The notes under the pieces: model-generated
Seen by the model: only the letters and a program-made list of their open reading frames with translations
Told to the model about the DNA's origin: nothing
Database searches by the model: none
Program-made: the position numbers and the translations under genes
NCBI RefSeq assembly: GCF_039973015.1
Contig: NZ_JBDWLT010000009.1
Span: 186,001 to 250,000, forward strand
Direction: 5' to 3'
From: Parvibaculum sp039973015
Lineage (GTDB): Bacteria > Pseudomonadota > Alphaproteobacteria > Parvibaculales > Parvibaculaceae
DNA length: 64,000 bases
Part shown: piece by piece, positions 7,985 to 16,622 of the stretch
Numbering within the stretch: position 1 is the stretch's first letter
How the letters are laid out: each line of letters starts with the position of its first letter

Positions 7985-8803
7985 ATGGGACGGGTAGATG
8001 GCAAGGTCGCGCTGGTTACGGGGGCGGCAAGCGGTATCGGACGGGGTGCGGCGGTTGCGCTCGCGGCGGAGGGCGCCAAGATTGTTGTCACCGATGTCGA
8101 TGAGGCGGGCCTCAAGGAAACGGTCGATATCATCGTGAAGGCGGGCGGCACGGCGAGCGCTCACAAGCAGGACGTGACCAGCGAAGAGCGCTGGAAGGAA
8201 ATCGTTGCCGCTGCGAAGGACGAATTCGGCGGGCTCCATATTCTCGTCAACAATGCGGGAATCGGCATCGGCGCCTCTGTCTTCGAAATGAGCTATGAGG
8301 ATTGGCAGCGCCAGCAGGCGATCAATGTCGATGGCGTCTTCTTTGGCGTGAAGCACGGCATTCCGCTTATCGCGGCTTCGGGCGGCGGCTCGGTCATCAA
8401 TATTTCCTCGGTCGCGGGGCTTCAGGGTGCGCCGGGTCTTGCCGGCTATTGTGCGACGAAGGGCGCCGTCCGGCTCTTCTCAAAGGCCGTGGCGCTTGAA
8501 TGTGCGCAGGCGCAGATGAGTGTCCGCGTGAACTCTGTTCACCCCGGCATTATCGACACGGCGATCTGGCAGAAAATCCCGCAGGGCGGTGGCGGCGTCG
8601 GTGCTGTTTCTTCCAGCGTGCTGCAACTGCCGGAAGGAGCGAACACGATCGATCCGAACGCTATCGCGACGGTCGGTGCACCGCTTGGCTATGCCGGTAT
8701 TCCCGCCGACATTGCAGCGGGTATCGTTTTCCTTGCGTCGGACGAGTCGCGCTACATGACGGGTTCGGAACTCGTTATTGATGGCGGTATGACGGCACGC
8801 TGA
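7985..8803 (+). CDS. Short-chain dehydrogenase/reductase (SDR, classical)
   Basis: A 272-residue classical SDR with all expected marks: TGAASGIG (12-19) for the dinucleotide, NNAG (89-92), serine near 141-142, and the catalytic YxxxK at Y155 and K159. Asp37 at the end of the second strand suggests NAD(H) rather than NADP(H). A segment rich in glycine and serine (about 197-215) replaces the usual substrate-loop sequence. The ATG at 7985 follows CGGGAGAA. The reading frame stays open upstream, but the family starts at this MGRVDGKVALVTG segment. It is divergent from the TetR gene and probably oxidises or reduces an alcohol/ketone intermediate made by the LLM enzymes (inference). Confidence 0.9.
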   Translation: MGRVDGKVALVTGAASGIGRGAAVALAAEGAKIVVTDVDEAGLKETVDIIVKAGGTASAHKQDVTSEERWKEIVAAAKDEFGGLHILVNNAGIGIGASVFEMSYEDWQRQQAINVDGVFFGVKHGIPLIAASGGGSVINISSVAGLQGAPGLAGYCATKGAVRLFSKAVALECAQAQMSVRVNSVHPGIIDTAIWQKIPQGGGGVGAVSSSVLQLPEGANTIDPNAIATVGAPLGYAGIPADIAAGIVFLASDESRYMTGSELVIDGGMTAR

Positions 8804-8808
8804 GACGC

Positions 8809-9873
8809 TTATTGCGTCTGGACGATTTCGTCTGTGATGCGCCAGTAGCCATCGAGCCACTGGACGACTTCGCGGGCACAAGGATGATCGGCGGCGGCGT
8901 AGCGATTTCGCAGCGCCGCCGTTTCCTTGTCCGTCATGCCGTCGAGCCCCTTGCCCTGCAGAAGTGGCAGGTCGTCTGCAAGCATTCGCGCAAGCGGTCC
9001 GCCGCACACGGCTTCTGCGGCCGCGAGAAATGCCGTATCGGCCTCATCCATGCTGCCGCGATAGTTTGCTTCGAGCGTCAGCATCGGAATGCGGCTGAGA
9101 CAGGGCTGGGACGCCGGGTTTACGCCATGCGCAGACATATGCTCGCCTGCTTCCCTTGGGCGTCCCTCGAAGGCGCGCAGATGCAGAAAGGGCGACATGC
9201 GCTGGCCATCATTCACCGGGTAATTGTCCCAGATGAACGGGCGCCGCTTCAGCGTTTCGGTAACGTGGGCTAGGTGAGCGGCGGGAATTTCCTTCGAGCA
9301 GACTTTCGGTCCCGTCCAGAATATTTCGATTGCGGGATCGAGCCGCGCCCCAAGCGCTTCGAGGTAGCCCTCCGGCCTTTCGCCGAAAACGCGGTCGAGA
9401 ATCGGATCGTCCGTATAGTAGCTCGGACAAATGATGAGCCTGCCCGCCTTCGTTCGCTCCGCCGCGCATTCGATGATTTCGATCTGCTTTTCTGCAAGCC
9501 CCGGCAGATCGCCGCGCATGTCATCGAACAGGATCGCGAGGTCGTCGATCCCCATTTCGTCCAGCCATGCAAGCTTTTGGGCCAGCGCCTCGCGCGCCGC
9601 ATCGTCGAAATCGAGATAGAGTTCGTAGGGGCTCAGCCCCGCGCCGAAGCGCACACCTTCCGCCCGGCAATGCGCCGCAAGCTCAGTGAGCCGTTCGGCT
9701 TCTTCCGCCGGATGCGGCTCGTTCCAGCGGCGGCGGAGAAACGTGTCGGCTTTCGGCGCGTAGAGATAGAAGCGATAGCCATGCGGTGCGAGGGCACTCA
9801 CATGGGCGGCGCGCGCCTCCCAGTCCCAGGGACGTCCGTAGAAACCTTCGATGGTGCCAAGCTCGGGAATCAT
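8809..9873 (-). CDS. GH84-type beta-N-acetylglucosaminidase (O-GlcNAcase-like)
   Basis: A 354-residue protein with the catalytic-domain signatures of glycoside hydrolase family 84: EGFYGRPW at 9-16, a lysine near 41 in the YLYAPK segment, and the paired acidic residues D117-D118 that act in substrate-assisted catalysis. Family members remove N-acetylglucosamine from glycans or O-GlcNAc from proteins. No signal peptide is seen, so it should be cytoplasmic. It is the last gene of a seven-gene reverse-strand operon of catabolic enzymes, an unexpected place for a glycosidase. It carries the catalytic domain only, without the carbohydrate-binding modules of secreted GH84 toxins. Confidence 0.8.
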   Translation of the reverse strand: MIPELGTIEGFYGRPWDWEARAAHVSALAPHGYRFYLYAPKADTFLRRRWNEPHPAEEAERLTELAAHCRAEGVRFGAGLSPYELYLDFDDAAREALAQKLAWLDEMGIDDLAILFDDMRGDLPGLAEKQIEIIECAAERTKAGRLIICPSYYTDDPILDRVFGERPEGYLEALGARLDPAIEIFWTGPKVCSKEIPAAHLAHVTETLKRRPFIWDNYPVNDGQRMSPFLHLRAFEGRPREAGEHMSAHGVNPASQPCLSRIPMLTLEANYRGSMDEADTAFLAAAEAVCGGPLARMLADDLPLLQGKGLDGMTDKETAALRNRYAAADHPCAREVVQWLDGYWRITDEIVQTQ

Positions 9874-9886
9874 GCGCTCAAGACTA

Positions 9887-10819
9887 TCATGACTTCATGA
9901 CGAGGAAGCCTGCCCTCGGGAAATGCACCACAACGTCGCCGACCCGCGGATCGTTCCGCTTGATGGCGATGTGCTGGGCCGAAGAGGAAACGAGGTCGCC
10001 AATGACCGGATCGCGGCCATAGTCGTCCGCCATCACCGTCACTGCGTCGCCGGGTTTGAAGCCGTTCGGCTCGCCGGGATCGGCTTTTGCCTCTTCCGTG
10101 CTTGTGGCAGCCTTCGCAATGTCGAGCGCTTCTTCGCGGGAGATTTCCTGCCGCTTGCCATGTCCGATGTCTGCCACGTGCTTTTCCCAGGCGAGGACGC
10201 CGGGGAATGTCTCAATGATTTTTACGCCATTGGGGCTCGTCCAGCGCACGAAGGCCAGATTGTAGAAAGCGCTCGCATCGGCAAGGCCCGGTTCGTCGCC
10301 GATCAGGAATTTGCGTCCATCGGCAAGCTGTTCTTCGAGCCAGCCAAGCTGCGCGCGGAACTGTTCAGCCATCATCGGCGATGCTGCCTTCATGCCCTCG
10401 ATGTCGAAGGGCCGTCCCGTCAGCTGTTCGCGGTCCTTTATGAAGGCATCGTCGGCGAGAGGCGTGCCGCCGCCGAAGATAATGGCGACCGCTGCCTGAA
10501 AGAAAACACGATCCGTCCACATGGCTGTGCCCCAGCCGAGTCCCTTGTCGGCGCCGGGGAAGAGCGTCGGGGAGGGGAACCGCTTTTCGAGTTCGCGCAA
10601 GATGATCTGCGTATCGCAATAGACATCCGCGCCGATCTGCATGACGGGGATTTTCCTATAGCCGCCTGTCAGCGCGACGAGGTCGGGTTTCGGCATGATC
10701 ACCGGTTCGTCGCAAGCGTACCATTCGAGGCTCTTGATGCCGAATGCCACGCGCACCTTCTCCGAGAAAGGCGAGATGTCGTACTGGTGGAAAATGATCG
10801 ATTGCGCGGTCGCGGCCAT
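9887..10819 (-). CDS. Glutathione S-transferase family protein with C-terminal beta-domain
   Basis: A 310-residue protein. Residues 8-85 form a GST N-terminal thioredoxin-like domain (FHQYDISPFSEKVRVAF, with conserved cis-Pro in RKIPVMQIG), followed by a helical GST C-terminal domain to about 215. The tail from 254 to 310 (starting FKPGDAVTVMADDYGRDP) looks like a small beta-barrel and is not part of a standard GST, so the protein appears to be a two-part fusion. AGGGAAAAG precedes the start. It lies 10 bases after a second GST-family gene. GSTs in catabolic operons commonly conjugate, isomerise or dehalogenate intermediates; the reaction here is unknown. Confidence 0.82.
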   Translation of the reverse strand: MAATAQSIIFHQYDISPFSEKVRVAFGIKSLEWYACDEPVIMPKPDLVALTGGYRKIPVMQIGADVYCDTQIILRELEKRFPSPTLFPGADKGLGWGTAMWTDRVFFQAAVAIIFGGGTPLADDAFIKDREQLTGRPFDIEGMKAASPMMAEQFRAQLGWLEEQLADGRKFLIGDEPGLADASAFYNLAFVRWTSPNGVKIIETFPGVLAWEKHVADIGHGKRQEISREEALDIAKAATSTEEAKADPGEPNGFKPGDAVTVMADDYGRDPVIGDLVSSSAQHIAIKRNDPRVGDVVVHFPRAGFLVMKS

Positions 10820-10829
10820 GTTCTTTTCC

Positions 10830-11615
10830 CTATTCGAATTCGTAGCTGAAGCGGATGTTGTTTTTCTTCAGGCCGTCGAGAACGATCTCGGGCCCGCCGG
10901 TTTTCATCATCCATTCGAGACGGTGGTCGCGATACTCACGCTTGAAGAGCCCCTGCTCGAGAATATCCGCGACCTGCTGCATCCCCGCGACGCTGTCGAG
11001 CGCCTCTTGTGCGGTGCGTGCAACGCTTGGGCGTTCATTGGCGCGCGCAAGCCACTTGCCGAGCGGTGAGCCTTCGTCCGGCCCGTTGCCGAAGCCCACG
11101 GAGGCATTCACGTAAGGCACGACGGAGAGATCGCCCCAGCCGAAGGCGCGGTCGGCAAACCAGTCGCCATTCCCGAGCTGCTTCGTCAGCCAGCTCTGGA
11201 TTTTCGCTGTCTGTTCCGAAGCGTGCTCTTGTATCTCCGCGGCCTTGTCCCCTGTGGCCCGGCGGAAATAGGCAATCTCGCCAAGCCCCCAGTTGATCGC
11301 CTCGTAATGTGTGTCGCAGACCTCTTCGATCATGCGCATTTTCGCGCGCGCTTCCGGCGTTGCCGGCCGCATGGCGGGAGAAGGGAACTTGTCTTCCAGA
11401 TATTCGAGGATGATGGTCGAATCGAAGATGCGGGTGTCGCCATCGATGAGGGCGGGTACTTCGGCGCGCGGATTGGCGGCGGCGAATTCGCCCTTCGCGC
11501 CCCCGGCGCCGATGCCGTCGGGTGTCCGCAGATCGAGATCGAGATTCTTCTCGCGCGCGGAGATTTTCACCTTCTGCGCGTAAGGCGAGAGCGGGTGTTC
11601 GTAAAGAATAACCAT
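10830..11615 (-). CDS. Glutathione S-transferase family protein
   Basis: A 261-residue GST-fold protein. The N-terminal domain begins MVILYEHPLSPYAQKVKI and includes AEVPALIDGDTRIFDSTIILEYLE (about residues 50-73), where the glutathione-binding ES/DS pair is normally found. The helical C-terminal domain follows, with an extra segment of about 40 residues at the end. GGGAG lies 7 bases before the ATG at 11615; the longer open frame upstream has no family similarity. It is in the middle of the reverse-strand operon, downstream of the metallo-beta-lactamase-fold gene. Confidence 0.85.
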   Translation of the reverse strand: MVILYEHPLSPYAQKVKISAREKNLDLDLRTPDGIGAGGAKGEFAAANPRAEVPALIDGDTRIFDSTIILEYLEDKFPSPAMRPATPEARAKMRMIEEVCDTHYEAINWGLGEIAYFRRATGDKAAEIQEHASEQTAKIQSWLTKQLGNGDWFADRAFGWGDLSVVPYVNASVGFGNGPDEGSPLGKWLARANERPSVARTAQEALDSVAGMQQVADILEQGLFKREYRDHRLEWMMKTGGPEIVLDGLKKNNIRFSYEFE

Positions 11616-11736
11616 GATTTTCTCCCGAATGGCGTGGCGCGGATCATCGGGTGCATGCGAGCACCTGTCCACAGCCGCAACGATCACGGATGCGTGACGT
11701 TCCGCCTTGCACCGGGGGGCGCCCGATTACCCTGCG

Positions 11737-12717
11737 TCAGCCGCGAAGGCGACCTTGCCGTTTCGTGAGTTCCGCCATCTGGCCGAAGATCGTCGGCACG
11801 TCGTTCGGTGTGTCGTCGTCCGAGTATTCCTTGTAGAGCGTTGCGACGTTCACGACGATGCGCTCGCCATCGCCCCAGCTGTCATAGTCCGTCATGTCGA
11901 TGTCGAGCGCGGCCTCGAAAGCCGGCAGCCCCGCATCGTAGCGTTTGCGCGTTTCGTCGCGGATATAGGTGAGGTAGTCGCGCACGGCCTTCACGCCGTT
12001 CTTGCCGGTGATGGGGCCATGGCCCGGTACCACCGTCTCGACATCCATCGCGATGATCTTGTCGCAGGCATCGATCCAGTTCGAAACCGGACCTTCCCAC
12101 ATGATGGGATGCCCTTCGATGAACAATATGTCGCCGGTGAAGACTGTCTTGTCGGCGGGCACATAGACGAGCGCATCGCCGGGCGTATGGGCGGGGCCGA
12201 CATGCATGATGCGGATTTCCTTCGAACCCACATGCCGCGTCAGTTCGGTCTCGAAGGTTACGGTGGGCAGCGTTTGCGTTACGCCCTTGAAGTCGAAGGG
12301 ACCGAAACACTGCGTCACGTATTTCCCGAGGTCGCCCATCTGCGGCGCCATGTCGAGAAAGCCAACGAGAAGCTGGGGCGGCTCATGGCGCATACCCTCG
12401 ACGGCAAGTTTGTGCGCAATGATTTCCGCGCCGTGGCAGCATTCGTTGCCATTGCAATGGTCGCCATTGTGATGCGTGTTGACGACTGTGTGGATCTTCG
12501 CCGCCGCTTTAGGTTCGGCCTTGCGCATCGCGCCAAGCATCTCCCTCGTCAGCGGCACGTCGAACAGGGTGTCGATCAGGAAGCTTTCGCCGCAATCGAC
12601 CACGAGGCCTGCATTCGACCAGCCCCAGCCGCCGTCAGGCTGCAGCCAGGCATAGCCGCCATTGCCGAGATCGTGGAGTCCCTTGGTGTATTGAAACCGG
12701 CTCAAGCCCAGACCCAT
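11737..12717 (-). CDS. Metallo-beta-lactamase-fold hydrolase with altered metal motif
   Basis: A 326-residue MBL-fold protein. The metal-binding motif usually written HxHxDH reads H82-H-N84-G-D86-H87, so the second histidine is replaced by asparagine, as also occurs in some MBL-fold subfamilies. Later elements are present: HTPGDALVY near 179, a second-shell TGDILF near 195, and PGHGP near 230. The fold is clear and hydrolysis of a thioester, lactone or ester is plausible, but the substrate is unknown. GGGGGAG precedes the ATG. It lies 32 bases downstream of the SDR gene in the same operon. Confidence 0.85.
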   Translation of the reverse strand: MGLGLSRFQYTKGLHDLGNGGYAWLQPDGGWGWSNAGLVVDCGESFLIDTLFDVPLTREMLGAMRKAEPKAAAKIHTVVNTHHNGDHCNGNECCHGAEIIAHKLAVEGMRHEPPQLLVGFLDMAPQMGDLGKYVTQCFGPFDFKGVTQTLPTVTFETELTRHVGSKEIRIMHVGPAHTPGDALVYVPADKTVFTGDILFIEGHPIMWEGPVSNWIDACDKIIAMDVETVVPGHGPITGKNGVKAVRDYLTYIRDETRKRYDAGLPAFEAALDIDMTDYDSWGDGERIVVNVATLYKEYSDDDTPNDVPTIFGQMAELTKRQGRLRG

Positions 12718-12749
12718 GATGTTCTCCCCCGCTAGCTGTCAATTTCCGT

Positions 12750-13589
12750 TCAGGAAATGCCCGTCATGCCGCTGTCGACGGCGAGCGTTTGTGCCGTGAT
12801 GTAGACGCTTTCATCGGAGACGAGGAAGAGCGCCGCATAGGCGATCTCCCATCCCGTCGCCTGCCGCCCGAAAGGGACGGGCGTTCGCCCGCGTGATGGA
12901 CGGCCTTGCGTCGCGAGGCGGCCGAGCGGCGTATCGACAAGGCCGGGCGCCACGATGTTCGCGCGGATGCCGCGCCGCGATCCCTCAAGCGCGACATGGC
13001 GCATCAGCCCGCCAAGCGCCGCCTTCGATGCGTCATAGGCGGGTAGCCGCGACCCGGCGACAAGCCCCGCGATGGAGGAGATGAAAACGATGGGCGAGCC
13101 GTCCGCGAGCTGCGGCAGCGCCGCCTTGCAGCAAAGCATGGGCCCGCGCAGATTTACGGCGAGTACCTTGTCCCAGGCGTCCGGCTCCGCACCCTGCAGG
13201 CCAAGTCCGCCGACACCGATCCCCACATTGAGCACCAGCCCGTTCAGTGTGCCGAGTGCCGTTTCCGCTTCGCCGATCATCGCTTCGATGTCGCCGGGTT
13301 TCGATATGTCTGCTTCGATGGCGTGGGCCTTGCCGCCTTCCTTCACGATCTGCGCGACCGTATCTTCCGCCGACTTGAGGTTCATGTCGGCAACCGCGAC
13401 CTCCGCGCCTTCCCGCGCGAAGAGAAGCGACATGGCTCGTCCATTGCCGACTGGATCGGTCGCGGCGTCGAGTACTTGCTGGCCGCCGCCCACCACGAGG
13501 ATGCGCCGGCCCGTGAGCCTTCCGCGTCCCGGTGCCTCGCCTTCGGATTCCGGCGAAAGCGGACGGATATAGCCTTCTTTCTCAACCAT
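12750..13589 (-). CDS. SDR-family oxidoreductase with expanded glycine motif
   Basis: A 279-residue SDR. Catalytic Y185 and K189 lie in the YDASK segment, with serines at 171-172. The N-terminal 25 residues precede the Rossmann fold and are rich in Glu, Gly and Arg. The nucleotide-binding loop is expanded: instead of TGxxxGxG it reads GGG, then about 15 residues ending GNGRAM (34-53), so cofactor binding may differ. The start overlaps the end of the upstream CMD-family gene by 8 bases, showing translational coupling. It probably acts on the same pathway intermediate as its neighbours (inference). Confidence 0.86.
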   Translation of the reverse strand: MVEKEGYIRPLSPESEGEAPGRGRLTGRRILVVGGGQQVLDAATDPVGNGRAMSLLFAREGAEVAVADMNLKSAEDTVAQIVKEGGKAHAIEADISKPGDIEAMIGEAETALGTLNGLVLNVGIGVGGLGLQGAEPDAWDKVLAVNLRGPMLCCKAALPQLADGSPIVFISSIAGLVAGSRLPAYDASKAALGGLMRHVALEGSRRGIRANIVAPGLVDTPLGRLATQGRPSRGRTPVPFGRQATGWEIAYAALFLVSDESVYITAQTLAVDSGMTGIS

Positions 13590-14148
13590 GATTTTTCATG
13601 CTCCGCCTGATTTCGTCGAGGCCGCTTGTCGCAATGTCCGTTTCCTCGAGGTCGATCTCGAATGTTTCGAGATAGCGGCAGACGAGCAGATAGACGCCGA
13701 TAATGACGACGAGTTCCTGCATGCCCGCATCGCCCAGATGCACATGTGCGGCGGCAAACAGCTTCCCGTCCGCTTTTACATTCGCCACCTGGTCATCGGT
13801 AAAGGCGAGCACGGCGTTCTCCGTCTCGCTGAAGAGGGGCGAGGGAAGGGTGCCTTCCGCCGCCTCGATCCGCTCCGGGCTCATGCCGAGCATCCGCGAG
13901 ACACGGCGGTGCTGATGTTGTTCGTAATGCGATGCGCAAAGATGCCCGACACGCAGGATCACGAGTTCCCGCAGTTCCGCATCGAGAAGGCCCTCGTTCA
14001 GATAGGCGTTGATAAGCGCCATGAAGGGCACGAAAGAAGGTCCGCTCCCGGCCAGCATGCGGAAGATATTGAGCTGCGGCAGGTCTTGCAGCAGCTCGTG
14101 GTTTGCCTTTGGCAGGGCCGCCGGATCTGGATAGGAAATGCGCGCCAT
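13582..14148 (-). CDS. Carboxymuconolactone decarboxylase (CMD/AhpD-like) family protein, first copy
   Basis: A 188-residue CMD-fold protein. A conserved glutamate (E61) and the segment RVGHLCASHYEQHQH (67-81) align with the AhpD active-site helix, but the redox pair CxxC is reduced to C71-x-x-H74, so a disulfide cycle as in AhpD is not possible. Family members of this type often assist decarboxylation or isomerisation. It is five bases downstream of a paralogue sharing the MARI-Y-DP start and LPxLNIFRML segment. It overlaps the SDR gene downstream. Confidence 0.85.
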   Translation of the reverse strand: MARISYPDPAALPKANHELLQDLPQLNIFRMLAGSGPSFVPFMALINAYLNEGLLDAELRELVILRVGHLCASHYEQHQHRRVSRMLGMSPERIEAAEGTLPSPLFSETENAVLAFTDDQVANVKADGKLFAAAHVHLGDAGMQELVVIIGVYLLVCRYLETFEIDLEETDIATSGLDEIRRSMKNHG

Positions 14149-14153
14149 CCCTG

Positions 14154-14705
14154 TCAGGCCTCAACGCCGGGCAGCTTCAGGCCCGATTTGTGGCCCGGCT
14201 CCTCGATATCGACATCGAAGGTCTCCAGGAAGTTCGAGACCAGCGAATAGAAGCCGATCGCGATGACGAGTTCCTGGAGCTGCTTGTAGCCAAGCTTTTC
14301 GGCCAGCGGATTGAAGGTCGCGTCGGAGGCACGCGTATTCTTCACCACATCATCGGTGAAGCGCATCACTTCGCGCTGCGTTTCGTCGAAGATCTTTGCC
14401 TCCGGCCCTTCATGGATCGCCTCGATGAGGTCGTCGGACATGCCGAGCTTCCGGGAGATCGCCTCGTGCTGGTAAACCTCGTAAGAGGAGCCGCGCAGCA
14501 CGCCTGTCCGCACAATGGCGATTTCGCGCAGCACCGGATCGAGTTCCCCGTGGATCAGGATTTCGTTTCCGAGCTTGATGAAGCCGTCGAGCATGTCGCC
14601 CGAATGGCCGAGCATCCTGAAGATGTTGAGGTTCGGCAGCTTCTCATAGACCTTCGCGGCGCGTCCGGTTGCCTGGGCGGGGTCGAAATAGGGGATGCGG
14701 GCCAT
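14154..14705 (-). CDS. Carboxymuconolactone decarboxylase (CMD/AhpD-like) family protein, second copy
   Basis: A 183-residue CMD-fold protein and the first gene of the seven-gene operon. It keeps E61 and H80, but the cysteine pair of AhpD is R71-x-x-S74, so neither redox cysteine remains. The protein shares its N-terminus and central helix with the downstream paralogue; the pair probably arose by tandem duplication and may form mixed oligomers (inference). AGGGAAGGA stands about 10 bases ahead of the ATG. The 259-bp divergent gap to the acyl-CoA ligase gene should hold both promoters, though no consensus boxes are clear. Confidence 0.85.
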   Translation of the reverse strand: MARIPYFDPAQATGRAAKVYEKLPNLNIFRMLGHSGDMLDGFIKLGNEILIHGELDPVLREIAIVRTGVLRGSSYEVYQHEAISRKLGMSDDLIEAIHEGPEAKIFDETQREVMRFTDDVVKNTRASDATFNPLAEKLGYKQLQELVIAIGFYSLVSNFLETFDVDIEEPGHKSGLKLPGVEA

Positions 14706-14964
14706 GCTCGCTTGTTCCTTCCCTGAATGGTGTTTTCTTTGCCGGGCAGTCTAACCCGCGCCGACGCTGCGTCCAGCCGCATCGGCTGCCATATCGTGCC
14801 CGTGTGCGGCCCGGCTTTGCTTGCCCCGCCCGAAAGGGCAGCTACACTGGCGCGCAACAGAGCCCGAAAAGGGCCGCCAAATGGACCCGAAGCGCCGGGC
14901 GGAGGGCTTGCGCGCGCAGCGGGAGAAAGTGCCAAAACGGCCTGACCGGGGAGGGATCGATATC

Positions 14965-16536
14965 ATGTTCGACGCCGAACGTATTAAATGTGTTGCCGAT
15001 ATTACGCGCGCGCAGGCCGCTCGTCGGCCCGATGCCGTCGCGCAGGTCTTCGAGGGCCGGGAGACGAGTTATGCCGAGCTTGACCGGCGCGCCAGCCAGG
15101 TGGCGCAGGCCCTCATCGAGGACGGGAGCAAGCCCGATACCCGCATCGGCTTCATGGGCAAAAGCTCGGACCGCTATTTCGAGATGCTCTACGGCGCCTT
15201 CAAGGCGAAGTCCGTGGTCGTCGGTATCAACTGGCGTCTTGCCGCGCCGGAAGTCGCCTATGTGCTGAACGACTCCGGGACCGAAATCCTGTTTGTCGGT
15301 GCCGAGTTCTACGACATTGTCGAAAAGGTGCTGCCGGAATGTCCGGGTGTGCGCAAGGTGATCGCGCTCGATGGCGGTCGCAACGACTGGCAATCCTTCG
15401 ATGACTGGCGCGACGCGGCCAAACCCGAAGATCCGATGCTGCCCGCCGCGCCGGACGATGATGTGATCCAGCTTTATACGAGCGGCACGACAGGCCATCC
15501 GAAAGGTGTGCAGCTCACCAATGCGAACTACATTTCCATCTTCAGGCAGGGCGAGGGGGCAGGCTGGGCGAACTGGGACGAGAGGGATGTCGTTCTTGTC
15601 TGTATGCCGCTCTTTCACGTCGCGGGCGTCAATATCGGCATTCTCGGCAATCTGCATGGCTGCCGGAACGTGATCCTGAAGGATGTCGATCCGCAAGTGA
15701 TCCTGCAGCTTGTCGAAAGCGAAAAGCTCACCATCGCTTTCATGGTGCCCGCAGTCATTCTCTTCCTTCTGCAGCAGCCGAATATCGCATCCACCGATGT
15801 TTCGAGCCTCCGGCAAATTCTCTATGGCGCCTCGCCCATTGCGGAAGATGTGCTTCGCCGCGCGCAAGACACATTCAAGGGCGCGGGCTTCGTTCAGCTC
15901 TACGGCTTGACGGAAACGGCGGGCGGGGCCACCAGCCTGCCGCCGGACGCGCATGATCCGGCGAAAGGAAAGCTCCGTTCCTGCGGTATCGTCAGCCCCG
16001 ACATGGAAATCCGCGTCGTGGACGAAAACGGCGAGGATGTGCCGGTCGGTGATGTCGGCGAGATCGTCATTCGCGGCGGCTCGGTCATGAAGGGCTACTG
16101 GAACCGCGCCGAGGCGACGGAAGATGCGATCCGCGACGGCTGGTTCCATTCAGGCGATGCGGGCTTCTTCGACAAGGACGGCTATCTCTTCATCCATGAC
16201 CGGGTGAAGGACATGATCGTTTCTGGTGGTGAAAACATCTATCCCGCCGAAGTCGAGAACGCGCTTTTCGGTCATCCGGCCATTGCCGATGCCGCCGTTA
16301 TCGGTGTGCCGCATGAAAAATGGGGTGAGGCAGTGAAAGCCATCGTCGTGCTGAAGCCCGGCGAGCAGGCCAGTCCCGAGGACATCATCGCTTTCGCAAA
16401 GACGCGCATCGCCGGCTACAAGGTGCCAAAATCCGTCGATTTCATCGAGGCTCTGCCACGCAATCCCTCAGGCAAGATTCTCCGCCGTGAGCTGCGCGCT
16501 CCCTACTGGGAAGGCCGCACCCGCATGATCAACTGA
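14965..16536 (+). CDS. Long-chain/medium-chain acyl-CoA synthetase (AMP-forming)
   Basis: A 523-residue AMP-forming ligase with YTSGTTGHPKG at 171-181, YGLTE near 313, the hinge GWFHSGDAG near 393, GGENIYPAEVE near 423, and the C-terminal catalytic lysine in NPSGKILRREL near 510. The start at 14965 follows GGGGAGGGATCG. The upstream extension of the frame is Arg/Gly-rich and unlike the family. It is the first of a run of forward-strand genes and divergent from the CMD operon. It probably activates a carboxylic acid made by the pathway encoded around it (inference). Confidence 0.9.
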   Translation: MFDAERIKCVADITRAQAARRPDAVAQVFEGRETSYAELDRRASQVAQALIEDGSKPDTRIGFMGKSSDRYFEMLYGAFKAKSVVVGINWRLAAPEVAYVLNDSGTEILFVGAEFYDIVEKVLPECPGVRKVIALDGGRNDWQSFDDWRDAAKPEDPMLPAAPDDDVIQLYTSGTTGHPKGVQLTNANYISIFRQGEGAGWANWDERDVVLVCMPLFHVAGVNIGILGNLHGCRNVILKDVDPQVILQLVESEKLTIAFMVPAVILFLLQQPNIASTDVSSLRQILYGASPIAEDVLRRAQDTFKGAGFVQLYGLTETAGGATSLPPDAHDPAKGKLRSCGIVSPDMEIRVVDENGEDVPVGDVGEIVIRGGSVMKGYWNRAEATEDAIRDGWFHSGDAGFFDKDGYLFIHDRVKDMIVSGGENIYPAEVENALFGHPAIADAAVIGVPHEKWGEAVKAIVVLKPGEQASPEDIIAFAKTRIAGYKVPKSVDFIEALPRNPSGKILRRELRAPYWEGRTRMIN

Positions 16537-16622
16537 CGGGCGCAGAATTCGAAATCAAAGAACCCGGGCTGCCCGCGTCAAAACCGGCGAGCCCTGAAAG
16601 ACATTCATAGTGGAGAAATGCA

